In this document: piece by piece, positions 1-8,859 of the stretch | Layout of the letters: the number at the start of each line of letters is the position of its first letter | Position numbering within the stretch: the first letter of the stretch is position 1 | Source: Dehalococcoidia bacterium | GTDB taxonomy: Bacteria; Chloroflexota; Dehalococcoidia; Dehalococcoidales; W111 | Reading direction: 5' to 3' | DNA length: 34,958 nt | Assembly (NCBI GenBank): GCA_011191985.1 | Contig: DUEU01000083.1 | Span: forward strand, 1-34,958 | Position numbers and translations under genes: made by a program | The notes under the pieces: generated by a model | The model's input: only the letters and a program-made list of their open reading frames with translations | Told to the model about the DNA's origin: nothing | The model's database searches: none

Positions 1-11
1 CCACCACGGGG

Positions 12-446
12 ATGCCGGCTACCTTCTCGGTAACCTCGCTGGCGATTGACCCCGCAGAAGCCGACATCGGACAAGCGGTGGTCGTTAATGTCATCGTGGC
101 CAACACCGGCGACGGCGCCGGTAAATACCAGGCGAAACTCATGGTGGATGGCACCGTAGTCGCCACCAAAGAGGTCACCATAGCCGGCCATACCGATATG
201 ACGGTAACCTTCAGCCTTACTCAGGATGCGGCCGGCACCTATTCCGTCTCTATCGACGGCCAGTCGGTCTCTCTCGTCGTCAAAGCGGCACCGGCACCAC
301 CAGGACCACCAACTCCTCCGGAACCACCGGTAGAACCGACACCAGCGCCCACGCCCATCAACTGGTGGCTCATCGGCGGTATCATTGTTGCTGTTATGAT
401 TGCCGCCACGGTCGTCTACCTGACCGTCATTCGCCAGAGAGCCTAA
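12..446 (+). CDS. C-terminal part of a CARDB/Ig-like surface protein with Pro-rich linker and C-terminal TM anchor (frame open to the left edge, so probably 5'-truncated)
   Basis: FSVTSLAIDPAEADIGQAVVVNVIVANTGDGAG repeat style, PPGPPTPPEPPVEPTPAPTP linker, WWLIGGIIVAVMIAATVVYLTVI helix then basic tail; no stop upstream of the ATG in frame. Confidence 0.65.
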   Translation: MPATFSVTSLAIDPAEADIGQAVVVNVIVANTGDGAGKYQAKLMVDGTVVATKEVTIAGHTDMTVTFSLTQDAAGTYSVSIDGQSVSLVVKAAPAPPGPPTPPEPPVEPTPAPTPINWWLIGGIIVAVMIAATVVYLTVIRQRA

Positions 447-458
447 GCGAATTCAAGC

Positions 459-508
459 ACAGGGATATGGGACCAGTGATAATTCACCCCTATCCCTGTA
501 TCTTTTTT
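459..508 (+). terminator. Rho-independent terminator after ORF 1
   Basis: ACAGGGATA (459-467) pairs with TATCCCTGT (491-499), followed by ATCTTTTTT. Confidence 0.7.
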
Positions 509-611
509 AACATTTTCCCTTCATGAGGTCTGCGCCGGAACGCTTCTTGTGCCGGCCACGGTGCCACCTCACTAGGTAGCTGTGTCAACTGTCACTATTC
601 AGGCATGTATA

Positions 612-640
612 TTGACATTTGTCTTTTTCCGTCATATAAT
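612..640 (+). promoter_or_regulatory. Exact consensus sigma70-type promoter for the HTH gene
   Basis: TTGACA (612-617), 17 nt, TATAAT (635-640). Confidence 0.8.
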
Positions 641-706
641 ATTACTTATGCTGAAGATAAGCCATCAAAAAAGTACCTGCAAAGCACCTTGTGTAAGGAT
701 CATGCT

Positions 707-898
707 ATGGACACATTCCGGGAAAAGATAAAGGCACTGCGAATAAAGAAAGGCTGGGCACAAGAGGACCTGGCCCGGGAGATAGACGTCAGCCTATCCA
801 CTGTCCAGAGATGGGAAGGTAAAGGGGCCAAGCCGACCCGACACGCCCGCCGGGCACTCGACCGACTCTGGCACGAAGTCGGCATCGACAGTGATTGA
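707..898 (+). CDS. XRE-type HTH transcriptional regulator (63 aa; start corrected from 605)
   Basis: MDTFREKIKALRIKKGWAQEDLAREIDVSLSTVQRWEGKGAKPTRHARRALDRL; the consensus promoter lies inside the longer ORF call, so ATG 707 is preferred. Confidence 0.75.
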   Translation: MDTFREKIKALRIKKGWAQEDLAREIDVSLSTVQRWEGKGAKPTRHARRALDRLWHEVGIDSD

Positions 899-1031
899 TA
901 CCTCAGCCACCAGCCAAAGACTTTAACTGACCCTTAATATGTCTCCAACAGGATAGTCTCCTGTCGCTGTGGTAGTCGCCGAGCATAAGGTGCCTGCCCT
1001 GGCAGAAAGCGGTCGCCAAGCTTTCTTAAGG

Positions 1032-1060
1032 TTGAACACCCTCCTAAAATAACCTATAAT
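1032..1060 (+). promoter_or_regulatory. Promoter of the hyp operon
   Basis: TTGAAC (1032-1037), 17 nt, TATAAT (1055-1060), only 9 nt before the hypA ATG. Confidence 0.7.
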
Positions 1061-1069
1061 TTAACCAGG

Positions 1070-1411
1070 ATGCACGAGTTCAGTATTACCCAGAGTATTT
1101 TGTCCATCGTGCTGGAGAAGGCTGACGAGGCCCGGGCCAGCAAGATATCTAAAATCAACCTGGTTATCGGTGACCTGGCGGGTATTGTTGACGATTGTGT
1201 CGAGTTCTACTTTAGCTTTCTCAGTAAAGACACCGCAGCCGCCGGGGCCGTACTCTCCTTCCATCGTCCGCAAACTCAGCTAAGCTGCCGCGACTGCGGG
1301 GCGGTCTTCTCCCCGACCAACGGGAACTGGTCATGCCCCAGCTGTCGTGGGCCGAGTGTGGACATAATCTCGGGACGAGAACTGTATGTTGAAAGTATCG
1401 AGGTGGAGTAG
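1070..1411 (+). CDS. hypA: Hydrogenase maturation nickel metallochaperone HypA
   Basis: MHEFSITQSIL N-terminus, CRDCG...CPSC zinc motif, genomic context. Confidence 0.95.
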   Translation: MHEFSITQSILSIVLEKADEARASKISKINLVIGDLAGIVDDCVEFYFSFLSKDTAAAGAVLSFHRPQTQLSCRDCGAVFSPTNGNWSCPSCRGPSVDIISGRELYVESIEVE

Positions 1412-2077
1412 TTGAGTGTAAAGGTTTTAACAATACAAGAATCTATTCTGGGTGCCAACGAGGAGAAAGCCGCCAGCAACCGGGAGTTGCTAAATAAGCA
1501 CGGTATCCTGGCGGTCAATATTATGTCATCACCGGGCGCCGGTAAGACCAGCCTTATCCTGCAAACGACTGGCCACTTCCAGGGGAAGGCCCGGCTCGCG
1601 GTCATAGAGGGAGATGTTGCCTCCACGGTAGATGCCGACAAGGTGAGTGAACGGGGGATACCAGTAGTCCAGATAAACACCGAAGGCGGCTGCCACCTCG
1701 ACGCTAACATGACCAGCCGTGCTCTCGACAACCTGCCACTCAACGAAATCGACCTGCTGTTCATAGAAAATGTGGGTAATCTCATCTGCCCGGCCGAGTT
1801 TGCCCTTGGCGAGCACAAAAAAGTAATGCTGCTGAGCGCCCCCGAGGGTGATGACAAGCCGTATAAATACCCGCCGATGTTCGCCGGGGTCGATGTGGTG
1901 CTGGTAAACAAGACTGATCTTCTGCCCTACCTGGAATTTGATATGACAGCCTTCAACAAGGCGGTCAGCGGCCTAAACCCCAACGCCAGGATATTCCCCG
2001 TCTCCTGCAAGACCGGCGAGGGGCTGGAGAAGTGGTTTTCCTGGCTTGAGACCGAGATGAAAAGGGGTCATCAATAA
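1412..2077 (+). CDS. hypB: Hydrogenase nickel incorporation GTPase HypB (TTG start abutting the hypA stop)
   Basis: NIMSSPGAGKTSLI P-loop, EGGCHLDANM, LVNKTDLLPY. Confidence 0.95.
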   Translation: MSVKVLTIQESILGANEEKAASNRELLNKHGILAVNIMSSPGAGKTSLILQTTGHFQGKARLAVIEGDVASTVDADKVSERGIPVVQINTEGGCHLDANMTSRALDNLPLNEIDLLFIENVGNLICPAEFALGEHKKVMLLSAPEGDDKPYKYPPMFAGVDVVLVNKTDLLPYLEFDMTAFNKAVSGLNPNARIFPVSCKTGEGLEKWFSWLETEMKRGHQ

Positions 2078-2131
2078 AAATCGGCAGCAATTTGACCCAA
2101 AACTATCAACTAACTGCTTACAGGAGTGCAT

Positions 2132-2389
2132 ATGTGTCTGGCCATTCCGGCCCTGGTTAAGTCAATGGACGGCTACTTTGCCGAGGTAGAGATAGGTGGC
2201 CTCACCCGCCAGGCCAGTCTTCAACTCACCCCCGAAGCCAGGGTCGGCGACTACGTACTGCTACATACCGGCTACGCCATAAGCATCATTGACCAGAGAG
2301 AGGCCGAGGAAACCCTCAAGCTGCTGGAGGAGATGGCCAACCAGCCAGATGATTACCACCAGGGGCAGCTTTACACCATGGTGGACTAG
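2132..2389 (+). CDS. hypC: Hydrogenase assembly chaperone HypC/HupF
   Basis: MCLAIPALVKSMDG...AEVEIGG...VGDYVLLHTGYAI; ORF call starts at 2126 but MCLAIP start is at 2132. Confidence 0.94.
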   Translation: MCLAIPALVKSMDGYFAEVEIGGLTRQASLQLTPEARVGDYVLLHTGYAISIIDQREAEETLKLLEEMANQPDDYHQGQLYTMVD

Positions 2390-2392
2390 GGG

Positions 2393-3487
2393 ATGAAGTT
2401 TATCGACGATTACCGTGACCCGAAGCTAGGCCAGAGACTGATAGACCGCATTCAGCACCTCTCGACCACGCCGGTCCGGTTTATGGAGTTCTGCGGCGGG
2501 CATACTGTAGCTATCTTCCGGCACGGCATACGGCAGCTCCTTCCCAGGACTATCGAGATGCTCTCCGGTCCTGGCTGCCCGGTATGTGTCACTGCCAACC
2601 AGGATCTGGATAAAGCCATTGCCCTGGCCAGGCAGCCCGGTGTCATCATCGCCAGCTTCGGCGACATGCTGCGCGTACCCGGCAGCCATTCCAGCCTGCA
2701 GCAGGCCAAGGCCGAAGGCGGTGATGTCAGGGTGGTCTACTCCACCCAGGACGCCCTGGCCATAGCGAGGGAAAATCCGGATAAGGCACTTGTCTTCATC
2801 GGCATCGGCTTCGAGACCACTGCCCCGACCATCGCCGCTTCCATCATCCAGGCGGAGGCCGAGGGCATCAATAACTACTATGTCCTGTCCTTCCACAAAC
2901 TGTGCCCGCCGGTAATGAAGGCCATCCTCGACCTAGGTGAAGTGAGCTTAAGCGGTATTATCTGCCCGGGACATGTCAGCGCCATCATCGGCTCCCATCC
3001 CTACGATTTTATCCCCCAGGACTACGGTATTGCCTGCGCCGTTGCCGGGTTCGAGCCGCTGGACATACTGCTCAGCATCGACATGCTGATCAACCAAATT
3101 GAAACGGAACAGTACCGGGTAGAAATCGCCTACCGCCGCGGGGTGAGGCCGGAAGGCAATCACCAAGCGCTGAAGCTGATGGACTCCGTCTTCGAGACCG
3201 GTGACGCCAACTGGCGCGGTATCGGGATAGTGCCGGCCAGCGGGCTAAAGCTCAGCCAGAAATACCAGCGCTTCGACGCCGAAAGCAACTTCGCTATCGA
3301 CCCCGGACCGGCCCGGGAGCCGGCGGGATGCATCTGCGGCAGTATCCTGCGTGGTATCAGCACCCCTGCCGACTGCCGGCTCTTCAAAAACAGCTGCACT
3401 CCGGAAGACCCGGTCGGCCCGTGCATGGTATCATCAGAGGGCGCCTGTGCTACCTACTATCACTACGGAGACACCGGTGGCGGATAG
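2393..3487 (+). CDS. hypD: Hydrogenase formation protein HypD
   Basis: MEFCGGHTVAIFRHGI, LSGPGCPVCVT, C-terminal Cys-rich FeS region. Confidence 0.95.
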   Translation: MKFIDDYRDPKLGQRLIDRIQHLSTTPVRFMEFCGGHTVAIFRHGIRQLLPRTIEMLSGPGCPVCVTANQDLDKAIALARQPGVIIASFGDMLRVPGSHSSLQQAKAEGGDVRVVYSTQDALAIARENPDKALVFIGIGFETTAPTIAASIIQAEAEGINNYYVLSFHKLCPPVMKAILDLGEVSLSGIICPGHVSAIIGSHPYDFIPQDYGIACAVAGFEPLDILLSIDMLINQIETEQYRVEIAYRRGVRPEGNHQALKLMDSVFETGDANWRGIGIVPASGLKLSQKYQRFDAESNFAIDPGPAREPAGCICGSILRGISTPADCRLFKNSCTPEDPVGPCMVSSEGACATYYHYGDTGGG

Positions 3488-4475
3488 AGTGCTCCTGGCC
3501 CATGGCAGCGGCGGCAAGCTCAGCCACGACCTAGTGGCCAAGAGTCTGGTAGCCGTCCTCGGCAACACGATACTGGACAGGCTGGATGACTCAGCGGTAC
3601 TGGAGGCCAGCGGCCGCCTTGCCTTCACCACCGACAGCTATACTGTCAGCCCCATCTTTTTCCCCGGTGGCGACATCGGCAAGCTGTCGGTCTGCGGCAC
3701 GGTGAACGATTTGGCCATGAGCGGGGCCGCCCCGTTATACTTGAGCCTTTCATTAATTATTGAAGAGGGCCTGCCGCTGGCGGAGCTGGAAACGATAGTC
3801 GCTTCCATCCACCAGGCCGCCAGCGAGGCCGGCGTACAGATTGTCACCGGCGATACCAAGGTAGTCAACCAGGGGAGCGCCGACAAGCTGTTTATCAACA
3901 CCTCGGGTATCGGTATTATCCCCGAGGGGTTAGACATAGCCGGGGCCAACGCCCGGCCGGGCGATAAGGTCATCATCAGCGGCACCATCGGCGACCACGG
4001 CATTGCCATAATGAGCCAGCGTGAGGGTATAGAGTTCAAGGTGCCGATAGTTAGTGACTGCGCCCCGCTAAACAAGCTGGTTGCTGAGATAGTGTCACCG
4101 AATGTCCATTGCCTGCGAGACCCGACCCGGGGTGGCCTGGCGGCCACCCTTAACGAGCTGGCGGGCCAGTCCCGAGTAGGCATCAGGATTGATGAGGTGA
4201 GCCTGCCGGTAGAGGAAGCGGTGCGGGCCGCCTGCGAACTCCTCGGTTTCGATCCCCTCTACATTGCCAACGAGGGCAAGCTGGTAGCCATGGTCGCGCC
4301 CGATGAGGCCGAAGGTATTCTGACTAAAATGCGGCAGAACAAATACGGAACCGGAGCAGCCGCCATCGGTGAGGTTGTCAGTGACCACCCGGGCCGGGTA
4401 ATCATGAAGACACGCCTCGGCTCATCGCGCATCGTGGATATGCCGGTTGGTGAACTGCTACCCAGAATATGCTAG
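3447..4475 (+). CDS. hypE: Carbamoyl dehydratase HypE (GTG start at 3447 or 3477, overlapping hypD)
   Basis: VLLAHGSGGKLSHDLV, DPTRGGLAATLNELA, C-terminal PRIC. Confidence 0.93.
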   Translation: MLPTITTETPVADRVLLAHGSGGKLSHDLVAKSLVAVLGNTILDRLDDSAVLEASGRLAFTTDSYTVSPIFFPGGDIGKLSVCGTVNDLAMSGAAPLYLSLSLIIEEGLPLAELETIVASIHQAASEAGVQIVTGDTKVVNQGSADKLFINTSGIGIIPEGLDIAGANARPGDKVIISGTIGDHGIAIMSQREGIEFKVPIVSDCAPLNKLVAEIVSPNVHCLRDPTRGGLAATLNELAGQSRVGIRIDEVSLPVEEAVRAACELLGFDPLYIANEGKLVAMVAPDEAEGILTKMRQNKYGTGAAAIGEVVSDHPGRVIMKTRLGSSRIVDMPVGELLPRIC

Positions 4476-4486
4476 GATAATAACCT

Positions 4487-4945
4487 ATGACATCGAACCG
4501 GATAGCCGTGGTCGGGGTGGGCAACCTGCTGCTCAAGGACGAAGGGATAGGTATCCATGTCGTCCATGCCCTACAGGAGTCGACCCTGCCGGATGGCGTC
4601 GTTGTAATCGACGGCGGCACGTCACCAGACGTACTGGACTACCTTGAGCCGGCCGATAAACTGGTCATTATTGATGCCGCCGAGGCCGGCGGCGTACCGG
4701 GGGCGATTTACCGCTTCCACCCCGACGACGTAACCCTTGAGACCGGAGAGGCGATCTCGCTCCACGAGCTAGGCCTGGTATCAAACCTGAAGACGATGAG
4801 TCTGCTGGGGAAAACACCGTCGGAGGTTATCATTATCGGCATTCAGCCCAAGGAGATAGCATGGGGCATGGAGCTGTCACCTGAACTCAAGGAAAAGGTG
4901 CCCGAAATCGTAAAGGTAGTGCTGAAGGAGACCGGGCAGCGATGA
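4487..4945 (+). CDS. [NiFe]-hydrogenase maturation protease (HycI/HyaD/HybD family, M52)
   Basis: VVGVGNLLLKDEGIGIHVVHAL, DGGTSPDVLDYLEPADKLVIIDA. Confidence 0.9.
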   Translation: MTSNRIAVVGVGNLLLKDEGIGIHVVHALQESTLPDGVVVIDGGTSPDVLDYLEPADKLVIIDAAEAGGVPGAIYRFHPDDVTLETGEAISLHELGLVSNLKTMSLLGKTPSEVIIIGIQPKEIAWGMELSPELKEKVPEIVKVVLKETGQR

Positions 4946-5331
4946 CCCAGTACATCGGCGTTGACATCATCGAGATAGACCGCATCCGGCAGGCTATCGT
5001 CCGCTGGGGCGACCGTTTCCTCAGCCGGGTGTATACCGGGGACGAACTCAAGCGGTATGGCAATAAGCCGGCGTCACTGGCCTCCCGTTTCGCTGCCAAG
5101 GAAGCGGTAGTCAAGGCCCTCCAGCAGACTGACGGTATCAGCTGGCAGCATATTGAAATCATCTCCGCAGCCAACGGCAGGCCGCTGCTGAACCTCTACG
5201 GCCGGGCTAAAGAGCAGGCCGATAACCTTGGCCTGGCAAGTCTGGATATCTCGCTGGCCCACTCCCGCGATTACGCTATCGCCTTCGTAATCGGCAGCAC
5301 CGGTTCGGAGCCTACTCCAGAAGCTCCATGA
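4942..5331 (+). CDS. acpS: Holo-[acyl-carrier-protein] synthase
   Basis: IGVDIIEIDRIRQAI, ASRFAAKEAVVKAL, ISLAHSRDYAIAFV; ATGA overlap with preceding gene. Confidence 0.93.
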   Translation: MTQYIGVDIIEIDRIRQAIVRWGDRFLSRVYTGDELKRYGNKPASLASRFAAKEAVVKALQQTDGISWQHIEIISAANGRPLLNLYGRAKEQADNLGLASLDISLAHSRDYAIAFVIGSTGSEPTPEAP

Positions 5332-6595
5332 TATGCATCACCTTCACCGGGCTGTCGTGGCGCATGGTGGTATCAATCAGTTGAAATTCACAGCCGGGGC
5401 AGTCAGTAACTACGATATCGGCCCCGGTAGCATCGATGCCGGCCATCTTCTTATCGGCAATCTTCTGAGAGACATCATAGAAATAGATGCTGAAGCTACC
5501 GGCCATACCACAGCAGCGGTCAGCGTTAGGCATCTCAACGTACTCAATATCCGGAATGGACTTTAAAATCTCTCTCGGCTGCCGGGTTATGCCCATATGG
5601 CGGTTGAGATGGCACGGGTCGTGCCAGGTAACCTTCTTGCCTTTAGCCTCGGGCACCGCCCGGTAGGCCGAAGGCGGTAGTTTAAGCACGTCCACCAGAA
5701 ACTCGGTGATGTCCTTAATTTTCCCGGCAAACTTGGTATAGGCCTCCTGGCGCTCCGGAGTATCCGCCAGGAACTTCACATAGTCCTTCATCGCCGAACT
5801 GCAGGTAGCACAATCGGCGACAACGTAATCAAAATCGGCGAACGCCTTAACATTGGTATCGGCCATCTTCCGGCCGGTAGCCAGGTCACCGGCGCCCAGG
5901 AACACCGGGGCACCACAGCAGCCCTGCTCCCGAGGGACAACAACTTCTACCCCGTGCCGGGTCAGGAAATTGATAACCTTCTTACCCACCTCGGGAAAGA
6001 CAAAATCGGTCATGCAGCCAGTGAAATAGCCGACCCTGATGCCAGTCTCATTGGCCACCGTCGGTTTGTTGACCATCGGCACCATCTGCCGCAGGAACCG
6101 CGGGGCAATCTGCGGGATATAGCGGCCTTTACCCAGCGCTGAGAGGAACATGGACAGGTGCCTGATTGTCCCCTGGGTCTTGGGCAGGAAAATTCCCTGA
6201 AACCAGGAAGCGAACCGCACCACGTTACCGAACAGCTTCCGTCGCGGCAGCAGCCAGCGGTAAACAATGTTATATGGGAAGGCTACCCCCTTGGCCTTAA
6301 CTTTGTCCGCCCGAGCGGCAACGATAATATTGGGGATATTGGCCTTAGCCGGGCAGTTGGCGGTACAGGTCATGCACAGGGTACACTTGTTCAGCCGCTC
6401 CGCATACTCCTTGGTGTACTCCAGGTCACCGGCCAGGAGCGCCCGCACCATCATGTTCTTGCCCCGGGCAACCGATGATTCTATGCGCTCTTCCTGGTAT
6501 ACCGGGCACCAGAACGTGCAAAAGCCGCACTTCATGCACTGGCCGAGGTCTTTCTCGAACTTTTTAACCTCTTCAAATTCGGCCTTGCTGGTCAT
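5312..6595 (-). CDS. GlcF/HdrD-like FeS protein: two 4Fe-4S ferredoxin motifs and two CCG domains
   Basis: CMKCGFCTFWCP, CTLCMTCTANCP, GCCGAPVFLGAG, CCGMAGSF. Confidence 0.88.
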   Translation of the reverse strand: MTSKAEFEEVKKFEKDLGQCMKCGFCTFWCPVYQEERIESSVARGKNMMVRALLAGDLEYTKEYAERLNKCTLCMTCTANCPAKANIPNIIVAARADKVKAKGVAFPYNIVYRWLLPRRKLFGNVVRFASWFQGIFLPKTQGTIRHLSMFLSALGKGRYIPQIAPRFLRQMVPMVNKPTVANETGIRVGYFTGCMTDFVFPEVGKKVINFLTRHGVEVVVPREQGCCGAPVFLGAGDLATGRKMADTNVKAFADFDYVVADCATCSSAMKDYVKFLADTPERQEAYTKFAGKIKDITEFLVDVLKLPPSAYRAVPEAKGKKVTWHDPCHLNRHMGITRQPREILKSIPDIEYVEMPNADRCCGMAGSFSIYFYDVSQKIADKKMAGIDATGADIVVTDCPGCEFQLIDTTMRHDSPVKVMHIMELLE

Positions 6596-6596
6596 G

Positions 6597-7988
6597 CTAT
6601 GCCCCTTCCTCTTCCCATATCTTGCCGGGGTTAAGGATGTTGTTGGGGTCCACCATCTTCTTTATCTGCTTCATCAATTCAAGGGCAACCGGGTCCATAG
6701 CCCGGCTGAAGAAGCGTTTTTTCTCCAGGCCAATGCCGTGTTCCCCGGAAAGGACACCGCCCAGCGAAAGCGCTGCTTCAAATATCTCTTCCATCGCCTT
6801 TTCAGCGCGGGCAAACTCCTCCTTATTATTTATATCAGTGAATATCGCCGGATGGAGATTACCATCCCCGGCATGGCCCAGGTACTGGATGAAAAAGCCG
6901 GTCCGCTCCGATATCTCACCCAGCTTCTTAATAAATTCGGCCAGCTTGTCACGGGGCACGGCCACGTCCTCAGCCATAACGGTCTTGGCGGCGCCGAAAA
7001 CGGCGGCGAAGCCAGCGCTACGCATCTTCCAGTAGGCCATTGCCTCGTCGGCATCCTTGGCCACTTTTACCTCTCTAGCCCCGCTCTCTTTAAGGATATC
7101 GACAATCTGTACGTACTCGGCCTCCACGGCGGCCGGAGAACCGTCGGTCTGCAGCAGGATAAGGCAGTTGGCATCCACTGGCAGGCCCATCGGGGTCATC
7201 TCCTCGATACGCCGGATGACAAAGTTGTCCACAAACTCGACCTTGGCCGGCACCACCCCGGCCGCCAAGATGTTGGACACCGCCTGCCCGCCGGCGACCA
7301 TATCATCAAAGATAGCCATCATCGTCTTGCTGGCCTTGGGCAGCGGTATAAGCCGCACCGTTATCTTGGTGATTACCCCCAGAGTCCCCTCGGAGCCGGT
7401 GAACAGCATCATCAGCTCGTAACCGGTGCGGTTCTTCACGGTTACCCCACCGAGCTTCATAATGTGGCCGCTGGCCAGAACCACCTCCAGACCAACGACA
7501 TACTGCTTGGTCACCCCGTATTTCACGCAGTAGGGGCCGCCGGCGTTCTCGGCCACGGTACCCCCCATGGTACAGCCGAGAAAGCTCTGTGGGTCGGGCG
7601 GGTAGAACAGGCCCTCTTTGGCCAGGGCCAAGTTAAAGTCCTGAAGGACCACGCCGGGCTCGACCGTGGCCACCATGTTGCCCTTGCTAATCTCCAGGAT
7701 GCGGTTCATCCTGGTGGTGCACAGCACGATGCCTCCCTTTATGGGGATGGAACCGCCGCTGACATTGATACCCGCCCCCCGCGGGGTTACCGGTATTCGA
7801 TTTTCGTTGGCCAGCTTCAGAGTGCGGGAAATCTGCTCCGCAGTTGTCGGCAGCACCACCACATCGGGCAGGTGTGCCCAGGTCGCAGTGCCATCATAGG
7901 AATAGCTGGTAAGGTCTTCCTTGGCGGTGAGTACCGCCGGCTTGCCGACAATCTCCTGTAACTGGGTGATAATCTCTGGTCTCAGCAT
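6597..7988 (-). CDS. GlcD-like FAD-linked oxidase (D-2-hydroxyacid/glycolate dehydrogenase family)
   Basis: PTTAEQISRTLKLANENRIPVTPRGAGINVSGGSIP FAD-binding motif, C-terminal GVLSGEHGIGLEKKRFF. Confidence 0.9.
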   Translation of the reverse strand: MLRPEIITQLQEIVGKPAVLTAKEDLTSYSYDGTATWAHLPDVVVLPTTAEQISRTLKLANENRIPVTPRGAGINVSGGSIPIKGGIVLCTTRMNRILEISKGNMVATVEPGVVLQDFNLALAKEGLFYPPDPQSFLGCTMGGTVAENAGGPYCVKYGVTKQYVVGLEVVLASGHIMKLGGVTVKNRTGYELMMLFTGSEGTLGVITKITVRLIPLPKASKTMMAIFDDMVAGGQAVSNILAAGVVPAKVEFVDNFVIRRIEEMTPMGLPVDANCLILLQTDGSPAAVEAEYVQIVDILKESGAREVKVAKDADEAMAYWKMRSAGFAAVFGAAKTVMAEDVAVPRDKLAEFIKKLGEISERTGFFIQYLGHAGDGNLHPAIFTDINNKEEFARAEKAMEEIFEAALSLGGVLSGEHGIGLEKKRFFSRAMDPVALELMKQIKKMVDPNNILNPGKIWEEEGA

Positions 7989-8012
7989 ATTGCCCCCCTT
8001 TAGCGGTTTCTA

Positions 8013-8840
8013 TCAACTGCGGCTCTTACCAACCGCCACCTTATCTTCAGCCATCAGGGCCGCCCCCAGGGCGGCCACCAGTTGCGGCTCATCGGGAACG
8101 AGAACGTCAACTCCAACACCTTCTTCAATACTCTTTACCAGGCTGGTATTCTTGGCACCGCCACCGGCCAGGGCACAATCGGGGGCGAATTTAAGCCGTT
8201 CCACCAGGCTCTGTGCCTTGGCGGCCAGCGCCCGATAGACTCCAGCGGCAATGTCTTCCCGGCTCTCGCCTTCAGCAATCCGGGAGACCACCTCCGATTC
8301 GGTGAACACGGCGCAACTGGTAGTGAAATCGACCTTCTTTTTCGACTCCCGAGCCAGCCGATCCATCTCATCAAGGTCAATCTGCAGCACGCGGGCGATT
8401 ATAGCCAGCAAACGGCCGCTGCCGCCGGCGCACTTTTCGCTGAGCACAAAGGCAACCACGTGTCCTGCACCGTCAAGCCGGAAGGCCCGGGTAAACTGGG
8501 CCCCGATATCAACCACCGTCCGTGCCGAGGGGAAGAGATAGGCAATACCCCGGCCCTGGCAGGACAGGTCGCTGGACGACTGGCTGGCTGAGGCGACGCT
8601 GGCCGCCCCGTAACCGGTAGCACTGACACCGGCAATATCCTCAGCAGCAACGCCCGCTCTGGCTAAAGCCTGGTTTATCACTTCATCGGCCACCGCTCGG
8701 TAACTGCCTACCGAGGGTAAAATCGCCCAGGAAATGATGGTCCCGCCCGATAATACCACGGCTTTAGAGAAGCTGGAACCGATATCAACCCCGATAACCG
8801 CTGGGCGGTAACCAGAGCTATCATTATCACTTGCGCTCAT
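8013..8840 (-). CDS. BadF/BadG/BcrA/BcrD-family ATPase (275 aa), BCR subunit or dehydratase activator
   Basis: GVDIGSSFSKAVVL, VVDIGAQFTRAF, EKCAGGSGRLLAI and TTSCAVFTESEVVS (two FeS Cys). Confidence 0.9.
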   Translation of the reverse strand: MSASDNDSSGYRPAVIGVDIGSSFSKAVVLSGGTIISWAILPSVGSYRAVADEVINQALARAGVAAEDIAGVSATGYGAASVASASQSSSDLSCQGRGIAYLFPSARTVVDIGAQFTRAFRLDGAGHVVAFVLSEKCAGGSGRLLAIIARVLQIDLDEMDRLARESKKKVDFTTSCAVFTESEVVSRIAEGESREDIAAGVYRALAAKAQSLVERLKFAPDCALAGGGAKNTSLVKSIEEGVGVDVLVPDEPQLVAALGAALMAEDKVAVGKSRS

Positions 8841-8859
8841 TACCTGTCTCCAGAAAGAC

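Noticed and set aside
899-1031. Possible metal or cobalamin riboswitch upstream of hypA
   Set aside because: Lies upstream of the hypA promoter and I could not match any known riboswitch core.
1276-1911. 211-aa minus-strand ORF
   Set aside because: Antisense shadow of hypA/hypB.
3638-4183. 181-aa minus-strand ORF
   Set aside because: Antisense shadow of hypE.
6267-7961. 564-aa plus-strand ORF
   Set aside because: Antisense to well-supported glcD/glcF-like genes; low-complexity His/Gly-rich translation typical of shadow ORFs in GC-rich DNA.
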